Shown here: one piece after another, positions 17,893-25,882 of the stretch
Layout of the letters: the number at the start of each line of letters is the position of its first letter
How positions within the stretch are numbered: the first letter of the stretch is position 1
DNA from: Planctomycetota bacterium
GTDB lineage: Bacteria > Planctomycetota > UBA1135 > JACQFD01
Direction of reading: 5' to 3'
Assembly (NCBI GenBank): GCA_016200225.1
Contig: JACQFD010000037.1
Span: 1-64,000, forward strand
DNA: 64,000 nucleotides
Notes under the pieces: model-generated
The model's input: the letters and a program-made list of their open reading frames with translations, nothing else
Told to the model about the DNA's origin: nothing
The model's database searches: none
Translations under genes and position numbers: made by a program

Positions 17893-19365
17893 CTATTTTT
17901 GGTATCGCTGCTTGAACTCAAGCGCGGCTTTTGCTCGTGCGGCGGCCTTCTCAGGATCCATTTTTCCGAGAAACCACTTGTGGTCTTCGGAATTCAGAAC
18001 TTCGTTGAGGCGGGCGTCCAGTTTCTTCGCGGCCCCGGCCTTGGCCGCGTCCGGCGAATTCATATATTTCTCGGCGAGATCCTGCAATTGTGGCACGTAC
18101 TCGGAATAGAAGTTCCGAGCCACTTCGTAAGTTCCGTGCCAATGTGTATAATCCGGCCCCATCATCGCGGCCGCGTGGCGCGCGCGCCGCCCTTCGTGAT
18201 GCCACAATTCAAACCACGTGAAATCGAGTTTATTTGCAAACTCGACGGGACGCAGCAGCGGCTTCGCGAGAGCATACAATTCCGCGCCGGGCTTCGCGAA
18301 CTTCGAATCATACAGTTCCACGAGTCCGTCGTATTGTTGATAAAAATTATCGACCCACGGCTGGCCGTGGCAGGCGAGGCAGACGTTTTGCATATTCTTC
18401 CGGCGCGTTTCCCACGATATATCTTTTCCAGGAAGGCCCATCTTGGCGTCGGAGACCTCGGGACGAATGGATATCGCCGGACGATTATTCCAACTAATCC
18501 GCATGCCGACGTCGTGAGTGACCGGCTGCGTGCGCGTCGCGGACATGTGGCACGTCGCGCACGTCGGCGCTTGTGAATAATCTTCGCCGACAATCCATTT
18601 CGGCGACGCCATGTTCATCGATGCTACATTTGCGAAAAAAGCGATGCCGTGTTTGGATTCTTCATATATTTCTTTTTGCGGGTGATCGGGCCCAAGGTGG
18701 CATTTGCCGCACGTGTCGGGATGGCGCGCTTGAGCGGCGGAGAATTCATGTCTTGCATGGCAGGCGCCGCACGATCCCTCCGAACCGTCGGGATTGATGC
18801 GGCCAATACCACTATTCGGCCAGGTCGCCGGATCGAGGTGGCCGTCGTCGTTTGATTTAACTTCGCCCCCGTGGCATTGCCAACAACCATTCACCGCCGC
18901 CGCGGAAACCCCCTTCGGAAAGGCGGGAGTAATCATAGCATTATTTCCTTCGACAACTTCCGCCAGCACGTTGTCGAGCGAGCCGAGAATCCGCGCCGCT
19001 TTTGAATGATGCGACGCCGTGAATTGTGTAACTTCGTTCGGATGGCAGCGCCCGCAATCGGTGGGGCTCACAATCACAGATATCAAGTAATCGCCGTGTT
19101 CGACCGCGTCGGGATCTCCCTTTTCCGCGCGATGGCATTCATAACAACCGACATTCGCGCGGTAATGCTTACTATTTCCCCATTGTTGATAAATCGCCGG
19201 CTGGTCTTTTTGATGACATTTGAGACACGCCTTCGTTTCGACGCTCATTTGCGCCGGCATTTGCGGCGGGCCCTGGGCCTGCGGCGCGATCCTGGCCGTT
19301 GCTTTCAGCCACGCGGACGGAATGAATACAGCTAGAAACGCAAGGACAACCGCGAATATTTTCAT
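17893..19365 (-). CDS. Octaheme hydroxylamine-oxidoreductase (HAO)-family cytochrome c
   Basis: The 490-residue exported protein (signal peptide to about residue 23) has exactly eight CxxCH motifs (first Cys at 47, 74, 104, 161, 199, 219, 269, 329). It has the HAO signatures WPNSGIGRINPDGSEGSC and LGPDHP, with the catalytic Asp227-His228 pair. Heme 4 (CWQCH) would be the catalytic P460 heme. In oxidising HAOs a Tyr from a neighbouring subunit is cross-linked to it. Tyr406 in GPDYTHWHG is a candidate, but alignment is needed, because nitrite-reducing relatives lack this Tyr. Likely substrates are hydroxylamine, hydrazine, NO or nitrite. The gene is transcribed alone behind an FNR/DNR box. Confidence 0.9.
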   Translation of the reverse strand: MKIFAVVLAFLAVFIPSAWLKATARIAPQAQGPPQMPAQMSVETKACLKCHQKDQPAIYQQWGNSKHYRANVGCYECHRAEKGDPDAVEHGDYLISVIVSPTDCGRCHPNEVTQFTASHHSKAARILGSLDNVLAEVVEGNNAMITPAFPKGVSAAAVNGCWQCHGGEVKSNDDGHLDPATWPNSGIGRINPDGSEGSCGACHARHEFSAAQARHPDTCGKCHLGPDHPQKEIYEESKHGIAFFANVASMNMASPKWIVGEDYSQAPTCATCHMSATRTQPVTHDVGMRISWNNRPAISIRPEVSDAKMGLPGKDISWETRRKNMQNVCLACHGQPWVDNFYQQYDGLVELYDSKFAKPGAELYALAKPLLRPVEFANKLDFTWFELWHHEGRRARHAAAMMGPDYTHWHGTYEVARNFYSEYVPQLQDLAEKYMNSPDAAKAGAAKKLDARLNEVLNSEDHKWFLGKMDPEKAAARAKAALEFKQRYQK

Positions 19366-19451
19366 TTGTATATATTGATAATTTGCCCGATCGGACCTTG
19401 CGTAACCTATGCTCGCTCTCGCAGCGAATCAACGCTTCGGATTATATGTAA

Positions 19452-19465
19452 TTGACAACGATCAA
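19452..19465. promoter_or_regulatory. FNR/DNR-type box upstream of the HAO-family gene
   Basis: TTGACAACGATCAA differs at one base from the perfect box before moaA (TTGATAACGATCAA). It is centred about 93 bases upstream of the HAO-family start and overlaps the last codons of argH. Because argH runs in the same direction, the box gives the cytochrome gene its own control within the intergenic space. Confidence 0.6.
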
Positions 19466-20682
19466 TGTTCCTCGGTCATGTTTTCTTGCGCCCGCCGCAC
19501 GCTCTCCTCGCGGTAGGCATCGCGAAACGGTGTGCCGGCGCGGGCGCTGTCGAGGGCGCGTTCCGTCGCGCGGAGCGAGGGGTCCGCACAAGCGGCGCGC
19601 AGCGCGTTTTCGTTCCATTCGATTTTTTGTAGTGTCGTCGCGAGGAGCGGCAGCATCGCGGCAACGCGATCATGCGCTCGAAAAAGCGGTCCTTTTAACA
19701 ATTGAAAATCGCGGTGGTACCCGTGCGGGAGGTCGCGGAGCGCGTCGAGCAACGCGGCGCGGTCCGCGATCGTCTGGCGGCTCTGCGCGCGCAGCAATTC
19801 TAACAAATCGGGATTTCGTTTTTGCGGCATCATCGAGGAACCGGTCGTCAACTCTACCGGCAATTGCGCGAATCCGAATTCTTTAGTAGTAAATAGCCAC
19901 AGATCGAATGCTACTTTTCCGATGTTCAACGAAATGCCTTCGAGCTCCGTGAGGTAGGCGAGTTCGGCGCGCCCGCGCGTCCACTGGACCGCCGTGACGG
20001 GCGACTCGGGACCGTCGAATCCGAGTTTCTTCGCTACAAATTCGCGATCGAGCACTCCCGGCACCCCATATCCGGCGCCGCTTCCGAGCGGACAGAATCG
20101 AATCCGATCGCGAACTGTAGAAAACGCACGCACGTCTTCTTCGAACGCGAACGCGAGCGACTCCGCCCAAGCCCCGACAGTCGAAGGCATCGCGCGACGC
20201 AAATGGGTGTACCCGGGCAACGGCAATGTGGCGTGTCTTGACGCCAATGCGCGCGCGGTGGCGATGCAGATGTCCATTTTTTTGTGTACTTCACCCAGCG
20301 CATCGCGCAACCAGAGTCTGACATCGACGGCGATCTGCTCGTTTCGGCTCCGGCATGTGTGCAGTCTCTTGCCCGCGTCGCCGATGCTTTCGATCAAGCG
20401 ACGCTCGACGGCAGAGTGTACGTCTTCATCGGTTGCTTCGACTGTCCAACCACCCTTGCGAAAGGACTCTTGAAGCGCCAGTAGACCTGTCCGAATACTA
20501 GCATAAGCCGCATCCGTGATCCAACCCGACCGCAAGAGACCTTCCGCGTGTGCAAGCGAACCTTGGAGATCCTGCTCCACGAGCCGCCGATCCAGAATAG
20601 GGTCGTCGCCGGTTGTGAACGCCAACATCGCGGGATCGATCGGATCGCCGCGGTCCCAGACCGGTCGCGCTGGTGTACTCAT
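19462..20682 (-). CDS. argH: Argininosuccinate lyase
   Basis: It catalyses the last step of arginine synthesis, cleaving argininosuccinate to arginine and fumarate. The family signature GSSMMPQKRNPD is present, with the upstream substrate-binding segment CRSRNEQ and the PGYTHLRRAMPS region (T-H-L-Q/R). I chose the ATG at 20682 because it overlaps the argB stop as ATGA; an in-frame ATG three codons upstream lies inside argB. At 406 residues it is slightly shorter than typical (about 460), ending soon after the third conserved region. It is the last gene of the leftward arg operon. Confidence 0.93.
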   Translation of the reverse strand: MSTPARPVWDRGDPIDPAMLAFTTGDDPILDRRLVEQDLQGSLAHAEGLLRSGWITDAAYASIRTGLLALQESFRKGGWTVEATDEDVHSAVERRLIESIGDAGKRLHTCRSRNEQIAVDVRLWLRDALGEVHKKMDICIATARALASRHATLPLPGYTHLRRAMPSTVGAWAESLAFAFEEDVRAFSTVRDRIRFCPLGSGAGYGVPGVLDREFVAKKLGFDGPESPVTAVQWTRGRAELAYLTELEGISLNIGKVAFDLWLFTTKEFGFAQLPVELTTGSSMMPQKRNPDLLELLRAQSRQTIADRAALLDALRDLPHGYHRDFQLLKGPLFRAHDRVAAMLPLLATTLQKIEWNENALRAACADPSLRATERALDSARAGTPFRDAYREESVRRAQENMTEEH

Positions 20683-21584
20683 GCCTGCCACGCGCCCGCT
20701 TCGATCATCTCGCCGGGAACTTTCTCCGGCTCCAGCGTGACGAGAGTACCACAGCCTTGAGTTGTGTACAGTTCGCGCAGGAGTGCATCGGGTTCAGTAC
20801 CAGAGACCACATGAACTCTCGGCACACCGGCTAACAACGCGGAACGAATCGCTGTCGCTTTCACACGCATGCCATCGCGCAGGGCGCCGCACGCGGCAAG
20901 ACCATCCAACTCCGCAACCGAGAGTGTCGATACGACCGAGTGTGCATCGTTCGGATCGCGGAGTATGCCTTCGGCGCCGGTTGCCATTATTAACTTTGAC
21001 GCTTCGAGCGCGGTCGCAAGACATGCCGCCAACAGATCGGCATTGACGTTGAGGAAACCGCCCGCACCATCGGACACAGGCGGCGCCACAACCGGTATGT
21101 ACCCGGCGTCGAGCAACACCCGCAGTGGTCTCGCATCCGCGCGCGCAGGGTCGCCGACAAGCCCAAAATCAATGGTCCCCGCCGAAGTCTCCATGGGCGG
21201 TCGCCGTTTTGCGACGACGATATCGGCACTGGCGGCACACAGTCCGACGGCGGGCGCACCCTGTGCATTCAGCGCCGATGTGAGAAGACCGTTCAAGTCG
21301 CCCGATGTTGCCATGCGCAGAGCGCGAAGCGCCAGTTCGGAAGTGACTCGACGCCCCTCGATGCGGCGAGGTTCCTCGCCGAGCGTTTTTTGTAGCGTAT
21401 CGGTCTGCGGACCCCCGCCATGCAACAGAACTACACGCGCGCCCAGAGAGTGGATGACCGAAATCTGGCGGGCCAGTTGATGCATCCAGTGGGGTCTGCT
21501 GAGCGGCGCGCCACCGACTTTGATGACCATGGTGCGGCCGCGGTGGAGCTTGACATACGGAGCTGCTCGAAATAGATCGTTCAT
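20679..21584 (-). CDS. argB: Acetylglutamate kinase
   Basis: It phosphorylates N-acetylglutamate, step 2 of arginine synthesis. The amino-acid-kinase motifs are VIKVGGAPLS, the VVLLHGGGPQTD glycine loop, NVNADLLAACLA for the substrate, and DGMRVKATAI near the C-terminus, which binds nucleotide. It overlaps the genes on both sides by 4 bases (ATGA), so translation is coupled. The N-terminus lacks the extra arginine-sensing helix of the longest feedback-inhibited forms as far as can be seen, and operon control by ArgR is likely. Confidence 0.93.
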   Translation of the reverse strand: MNDLFRAAPYVKLHRGRTMVIKVGGAPLSRPHWMHQLARQISVIHSLGARVVLLHGGGPQTDTLQKTLGEEPRRIEGRRVTSELALRALRMATSGDLNGLLTSALNAQGAPAVGLCAASADIVVAKRRPPMETSAGTIDFGLVGDPARADARPLRVLLDAGYIPVVAPPVSDGAGGFLNVNADLLAACLATALEASKLIMATGAEGILRDPNDAHSVVSTLSVAELDGLAACGALRDGMRVKATAIRSALLAGVPRVHVVSGTEPDALLRELYTTQGCGTLVTLEPEKVPGEMIEAGAWQA

Positions 21585-22591
21585 TTTGCTTTTCTGGATT
21601 CAAGTATGGATTCGAGTACTGCAATTTGCGCATGCAGGCGATTCTCGGCCTGCTCGAGTACTGACGATGCGGAGGAGTCGATGACTTCGTCGGCAACGAC
21701 GACATTGCGGCGCACGGGCAGACAGTGGAAAAAGCGCGCGCGCGGCCCGGCGGCCTCCATCCATTTGCGCGTCACTTGCCAGGAACGTAGTGGCGCGCGG
21801 TTCTGCGCTTCAGCAACCGGTTTTCCGTAGTAATCGAGACTGCCCCATGACTTGGCGTAGACTACATCCGCACCGTGTAGAGAGTCGAGTTTATCCGATA
21901 CCGTGATGGATCCGCCGGACGCCGCCGCCAGGCGTTCGACGTCTTCCATGACCGACGGGAGTAGATCGAATCCCTTGGGTCGATGGACTACAACCTCCAT
22001 GCCTCGCTGTGCCGCCATTGTTAATGTTGAGTGTGGAACCGCGAGCGGAAGCGACTTGGGATGCCAGGCCCACGTCAAGACGAACTTCGCCTTTCGTGGA
22101 ATCTCCAATTGATTCATTGTCGTCCAGTCGGCAAGTGCCTGACATGGATGGTAGAGTACGCTCTCCATGTTGATCACGGGCACACCCGCGTATCGACGAA
22201 ATCCGTTCAAGAGCGGATCTGCTCTATCCACATCGATGTCAAGACCCTGCGCAAACGCGCGCACCGCAAGGATGTCGACGAAACGGCCAAGTACACCTGC
22301 CGCTTCGCGTACATGTTCGGCGTTGGTGGAGTCCATGACGACTCCTTCGCGAGTCTCGATTCCCCACACTCCGCCCGCGCCGCCGGACAACTGTACGAGA
22401 TCCAGACCCATCTTGCCTCCCGCGCGCTGAAACGACGCTTGTGTGCGTAGCGACGGATTGAAGAACAGTAGTCCCAGCGCCCTTCCTGGAAAACGCTTCG
22501 CGGGTGCGCCAAGACGGAGTTCAAGCGCGCGCGCCACGAGACGCTCGACGATCGGCGTCGGAATTTCGGCGAGGTGATACAGTCCGTTCAC
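21581..22591 (-). CDS. argF': N-acetylornithine (or N-succinylornithine) carbamoyltransferase
   Basis: Motifs match the acetylornithine carbamoyltransferase branch rather than classic ornithine carbamoyltransferase: FFNPSLRTQASFQ for carbamoyl phosphate (in place of STRTR), HPCQALAD, TWAWHPKSLPLAVPHS, GADVVYAKSWG and FHCLPVRRNVV. The pathway would then run through N-acetylcitrulline. The position just before EH in TNAEHVREA, which from memory is Glu in acetyl- and Pro in succinyl-specific enzymes, is Ala91 here, so acyl specificity is uncertain. The start is a GTG overlapping the argD stop as GTGA. Confidence 0.9.
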   Translation of the reverse strand: MNGLYHLAEIPTPIVERLVARALELRLGAPAKRFPGRALGLLFFNPSLRTQASFQRAGGKMGLDLVQLSGGAGGVWGIETREGVVMDSTNAEHVREAAGVLGRFVDILAVRAFAQGLDIDVDRADPLLNGFRRYAGVPVINMESVLYHPCQALADWTTMNQLEIPRKAKFVLTWAWHPKSLPLAVPHSTLTMAAQRGMEVVVHRPKGFDLLPSVMEDVERLAAASGGSITVSDKLDSLHGADVVYAKSWGSLDYYGKPVAEAQNRAPLRSWQVTRKWMEAAGPRARFFHCLPVRRNVVVADEVIDSSASSVLEQAENRLHAQIAVLESILESRKAK

Positions 22592-23742
22592 TGAATTGCA
22601 CCAGCGGTGGCGGTATCGAAGGACGCGAGTGCATTGGCCAACGGAGCGACCTCCGAAGCACGCAGCGTGAGCGACGGCGACAGTCGAAGCACTCTTGGAT
22701 CGTCACTTGTTCCGACCAACACACCCTGTTGAAGGAGTGTGTCGCGGACCTCTGCACCCTTGAATCCGTTCTTCAGCACGAGTCCGAGCAAGAGTCCGGC
22801 TCCACGGACCGACGCGACGGGTCCATTCAGCGAGGCGCGACGGAGCGCCGCACTCGTGTCGCGAACTTGTTCGAGAAAACCGGCGGCCCCGACTCTACGG
22901 GCTACTTCCGCGGCGGCCGCGAGTACCAGTGGTCCGCCTCCAAATGTGGACCCGAAGAGTGTGCCCGGAACCGCCGACGCAATCGTGGATCTGGCAACCG
23001 TGAGCCCAATTGGAAGTCCACCCGCCGCCCCTTTTGCAGTCGTAAAAAGATCCGGGATGACTCCGAAGTACTGGGAAGCCCAAGGTGTACCGAGGCGACC
23101 GTTGCCGGTCTGTACTTCATCGAAAATGAGATGCGCGCCGACTCGATCGCACTGTACTCGCAGTCCCTCTAGAAATCCGGGCGGCGGTTCGGTGACACCC
23201 GCGAGCGACTGAATGGGTTCGAGAATCACGGCAGCCGTCTGTGCGTCGATCTGCTTTACCGCCTGTGCAAGATCCCCCCAGGGCACTCGCAGTACGTCGA
23301 ACGGCGCCGAAGGGAATTGTTGTTTCTTGGTGTCGCTCAGCGCGGCTGCCCCCGCCGTCCGACCATGAAACGCGCCACCGAAGCACAACACACGCCGGCG
23401 TCCTGTTGCAGCCAGGGCCGCCTTGAGTGCGTTTTCGTTTGCCTCCGCTCCACTATTCGAACAGAAGATCGTCCAGCTCCCCTCCGGCAAGTTCTTCTCG
23501 AATGCCGAAAGAAATTTTCGACGCGGCCAGTGGTCCAGCAGGTTGGTCGCGAACGACCATGTACTCCACTGGTGCGCCAGCGCTTCGCCGAGCAGTGCAT
23601 CGCCCGCGCCAAGCGTGTTCACACAGTGTCCACCGTACAGATCGAGTACACGGCGTCCATCCCTCAACACGAGCGTGGAACCATGCGCGGAAACAACATC
23701 GAGAGGCACCCGCGTGTATGCGGGCCATTCCTGAAGCGACAT
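22588..23742 (-). CDS. argD: Acetylornithine aminotransferase
   Basis: This class III PLP aminotransferase converts N-acetylglutamate semialdehyde to N-acetylornithine. Visible features are LDLYGGHCVNTLG, FCNSGAEANENALKAA, FGGAFHGRT, HLIFDEVQTGNGRLG, and TTAKGAAGGLPIG, whose Lys is the PLP lysine. The ATG at 23742 overlaps the argC stop by one base (TGATG); a TTG one codon earlier is possible. At 384 residues it is slightly shorter than average but contains all core motifs. Confidence 0.92.
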   Translation of the reverse strand: MSLQEWPAYTRVPLDVVSAHGSTLVLRDGRRVLDLYGGHCVNTLGAGDALLGEALAHQWSTWSFATNLLDHWPRRKFLSAFEKNLPEGSWTIFCSNSGAEANENALKAALAATGRRRVLCFGGAFHGRTAGAAALSDTKKQQFPSAPFDVLRVPWGDLAQAVKQIDAQTAAVILEPIQSLAGVTEPPPGFLEGLRVQCDRVGAHLIFDEVQTGNGRLGTPWASQYFGVIPDLFTTAKGAAGGLPIGLTVARSTIASAVPGTLFGSTFGGGPLVLAAAAEVARRVGAAGFLEQVRDTSAALRRASLNGPVASVRGAGLLLGLVLKNGFKGAEVRDTLLQQGVLVGTSDDPRVLRLSPSLTLRASEVAPLANALASFDTATAGAIQ

Positions 23743-24818
23743 CAAACGACTCCCATGCCGGCACGCGGCAATCCAAGGGTTTCGGGCCAGCCCATTGAAA
23801 GATTGAGCGCCTGGAGGGCCTGACCCACGGCGCCTTTGATTAAATTATCAATAACGACGAATACGCTCAAAACGCCGCCGCGCACGGACACGGCGATGTC
23901 GGCTCGATTGGAGCCGATGACATGTCGCAGCTCGGGCAATCCGCTCGCAAGCACGCGCGCGAACGGCGCGTTTTTATAACAATTCTGAAAAATGGATCGC
24001 GCATCCTCAACTGTAGTATTCTTGACAAGCGGCAACGCCGCAGTCATGTGAATGCCGCGGACGAAGGGACCGGAGTGCGCGATGAAATGCACGTCCGCGC
24101 GACCCGGATTGTTAGCGATCGCTTGTAACAATTCCACTTCGTGGCGATGGCCCTGCGCAGCATAGGCGTACAGGTTTCCTTCGCGGAAAGGGTGGTGTGT
24201 GTTGGCTCTCAGCTGGTTGCCGCTGCCGCTCGATCCCGTGACTCCGTTGAAAATCCACGGACGGTTTGTGTCGAGAATGCCGGCGCGGGCCGCCGGCACC
24301 GCCGCTAATTGTAGTGCAGTCGCGAAACAGCCCGGCGCCGCGAGACGCGATTTGCCTTGCAGTGGCTCCGCGGCCAACTCGGGAAGTGCATAACAGAAAC
24401 GGCCGACTTCGGAGGGATCCGGATGTCGTTCGTTGTAGGTTTTTTCGTAGACATCAGCGCTGGCAATTCTGTAGTCCGCCGCGAGATCGACCACACAGAC
24501 TCTACTCGCAGCGGAGGCAAGAGTCGCGCGCAGTCGCGGCCAGATCTTGGACGACTCTCCATGCGGCATTGCAAAGAATGCGACGACCTGTTCGTTCGAG
24601 TGCGCAAGCGACGCGACGGCGTCCAACACAGACTCGATCTCCATTCCGGATCCCAGTTCCGCCAAATGCGGGTGTGCACCCGCCAACGCCAAGGGTTCGC
24701 GCGTGGCAAGCCAACGCGGCGTCAATCGCGGGTGCGACGCGCACAGTCGCAAGAGTTCGCCGGCCAACATGCCGCCCGAGCCGAATACTGCAACTGGAAT
24801 TGTTGTATCGTGGCTCAT
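23742..24818 (-). CDS. argC: N-acetyl-gamma-glutamyl-phosphate reductase
   Basis: It reduces acetylglutamyl phosphate to the semialdehyde with NADPH. The Rossmann motif FGSGGMLAGELLRL is near the N-terminus, the catalytic cysteine is in AAPGCFATALQLA, and the downstream motifs GVTGSSGSGNQL and HRHEVELL are typical. The ATG at 24818 begins two bases after the stop of the preceding gene; an in-frame TTG at 24824 would overlap that stop. Confidence 0.93.
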   Translation of the reverse strand: MSHDTTIPVAVFGSGGMLAGELLRLCASHPRLTPRWLATREPLALAGAHPHLAELGSGMEIESVLDAVASLAHSNEQVVAFFAMPHGESSKIWPRLRATLASAASRVCVVDLAADYRIASADVYEKTYNERHPDPSEVGRFCYALPELAAEPLQGKSRLAAPGCFATALQLAAVPAARAGILDTNRPWIFNGVTGSSGSGNQLRANTHHPFREGNLYAYAAQGHRHEVELLQAIANNPGRADVHFIAHSGPFVRGIHMTAALPLVKNTTVEDARSIFQNCYKNAPFARVLASGLPELRHVIGSNRADIAVSVRGGVLSVFVVIDNLIKGAVGQALQALNLSMGWPETLGLPRAGMGVV

Positions 24819-24820
24819 GT

Positions 24821-25882
24821 TCAACGACAGAGCGCCGATGTCGCGCGCACAGCGTCGAGCAAGACTGCCGCGAGCGACTTGCCGTCGCGCAGCGCGTTGA
24901 ATGCAGGAATGCCGAGACGTTCACTACAGAACCGGCTGCCCACGGGTGTATCCGTCACGCGCCCCGCGATGGCGGTCGCCGAGAGTCCATATCGATCGTG
25001 AAGGAGTTGAACTCCGCCCCAGGCGCCAACGGGATCCTGCGCGCAGAGTACTACGGCCGTAATAGCGCCCCGAAGGCCCGTATCCTCGAGGATCGAGTGC
25101 ACTCCGTATGTGCCGAGCAAACCGTCTCCCATTTCCAATACTAATAAATCCGGCTCCGACTCGGCAAGGTGCGCAACGAGCGAACGCGCCGCGGGAACGG
25201 ACGTATGTTCGCTCGTCGTTACAACTCCAAAATCTGTAAAAACCGCGACGGGCGAGGCTCCGCTGTCGGCCATCTGTAGTACATCCCGTCGAAGAGAAAC
25301 GCCCGTCAACTTACCCGCGGCAACGCGTAGGCCGCCGCGTGTGAACTCTTGAATGAGCACACTCGCCGCTGTGGTCTTGCCCGCGTCCATGCAAGTCCCT
25401 ACCAACGCGATGACCGGCGGCAACGATCTCGGGAGTGCGCGCCCCGGGAGCGACGCGCGCTGAATGTTGGCCGGTTTGCCAATTCGCGCCTCGACAAATG
25501 GGAACTCCAACACCGAACCCAGTATCTCAAGTTTGAACGGTTCGCCAATCCCCGGTGCGGATTCGGCTCCCGTGCCAATGACGCCGCCCAAATTTAACAA
25601 TTGCAACTCGTCCCCCGGCCGCACGGATTCCGGCACATGGCCTGAGTAACCATAGAGTGCGTCGCGATGTCCAAGAGCACCTGCGATGATGTCGCCGGGG
25701 TGCAGCGCCACCATGCGTCCGTGGACATCTTCCAGAGTGTTGTACTGTGTTTTCGCGTTCTTGACGCGCGCCGCCACGACAGTACCTTCAACCGCGGGAA
25801 TCTCTTCGCCAAGGACTGCGTCTCGCGCCAGTTCAAGCCGCCGAGTTACAGATGCGATCTTGTCAAGTCTACAACGCGTCAT
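24821..25882 (-). CDS. Unknown P-loop NTPase embedded in the arginine operon
   Basis: The 353-residue protein has an N-terminal beta-rich domain (GTVVAARVKNAKTQYNTLED; HPGDIIAGALGHRDALYGYSG; LNLGGVIG) and then a P-loop domain with Walker A GTCMDAGKTTAA. KLTGVSLRRD, VFTDFG and LVLEMGDGLLG follow, resembling the order of conserved blocks in dethiobiotin-synthetase/DUF1611-like P-loop proteins. It starts with ATGA overlap to argG and is followed two bases later by argC, so it belongs to the operon. The operon lacks a visible N-acetylglutamate synthase; members of the DUF1611 group include a glutamate N-acetyltransferase, so that activity is a testable guess. The family match is uncertain. Confidence 0.7.
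   Translation of the reverse strand: MTRCRLDKIASVTRRLELARDAVLGEEIPAVEGTVVAARVKNAKTQYNTLEDVHGRMVALHPGDIIAGALGHRDALYGYSGHVPESVRPGDELQLLNLGGVIGTGAESAPGIGEPFKLEILGSVLEFPFVEARIGKPANIQRASLPGRALPRSLPPVIALVGTCMDAGKTTAASVLIQEFTRGGLRVAAGKLTGVSLRRDVLQMADSGASPVAVFTDFGVVTTSEHTSVPAARSLVAHLAESEPDLLVLEMGDGLLGTYGVHSILEDTGLRGAITAVVLCAQDPVGAWGGVQLLHDRYGLSATAIAGRVTDTPVGSRFCSERLGIPAFNALRDGKSLAAVLLDAVRATSALCR

Noticed and set aside
23836..23854. TTGAT...ATCAA dyad as another FNR-type box
   Set aside because: The spacer is 6 rather than 4 bases and it lies inside argC, far from a start.
24266..25144. 292-codon plus-strand open frame across argC and the P-loop gene
   Set aside because: Arg/Ser-rich antisense shadow spanning two well-supported overlapping genes.
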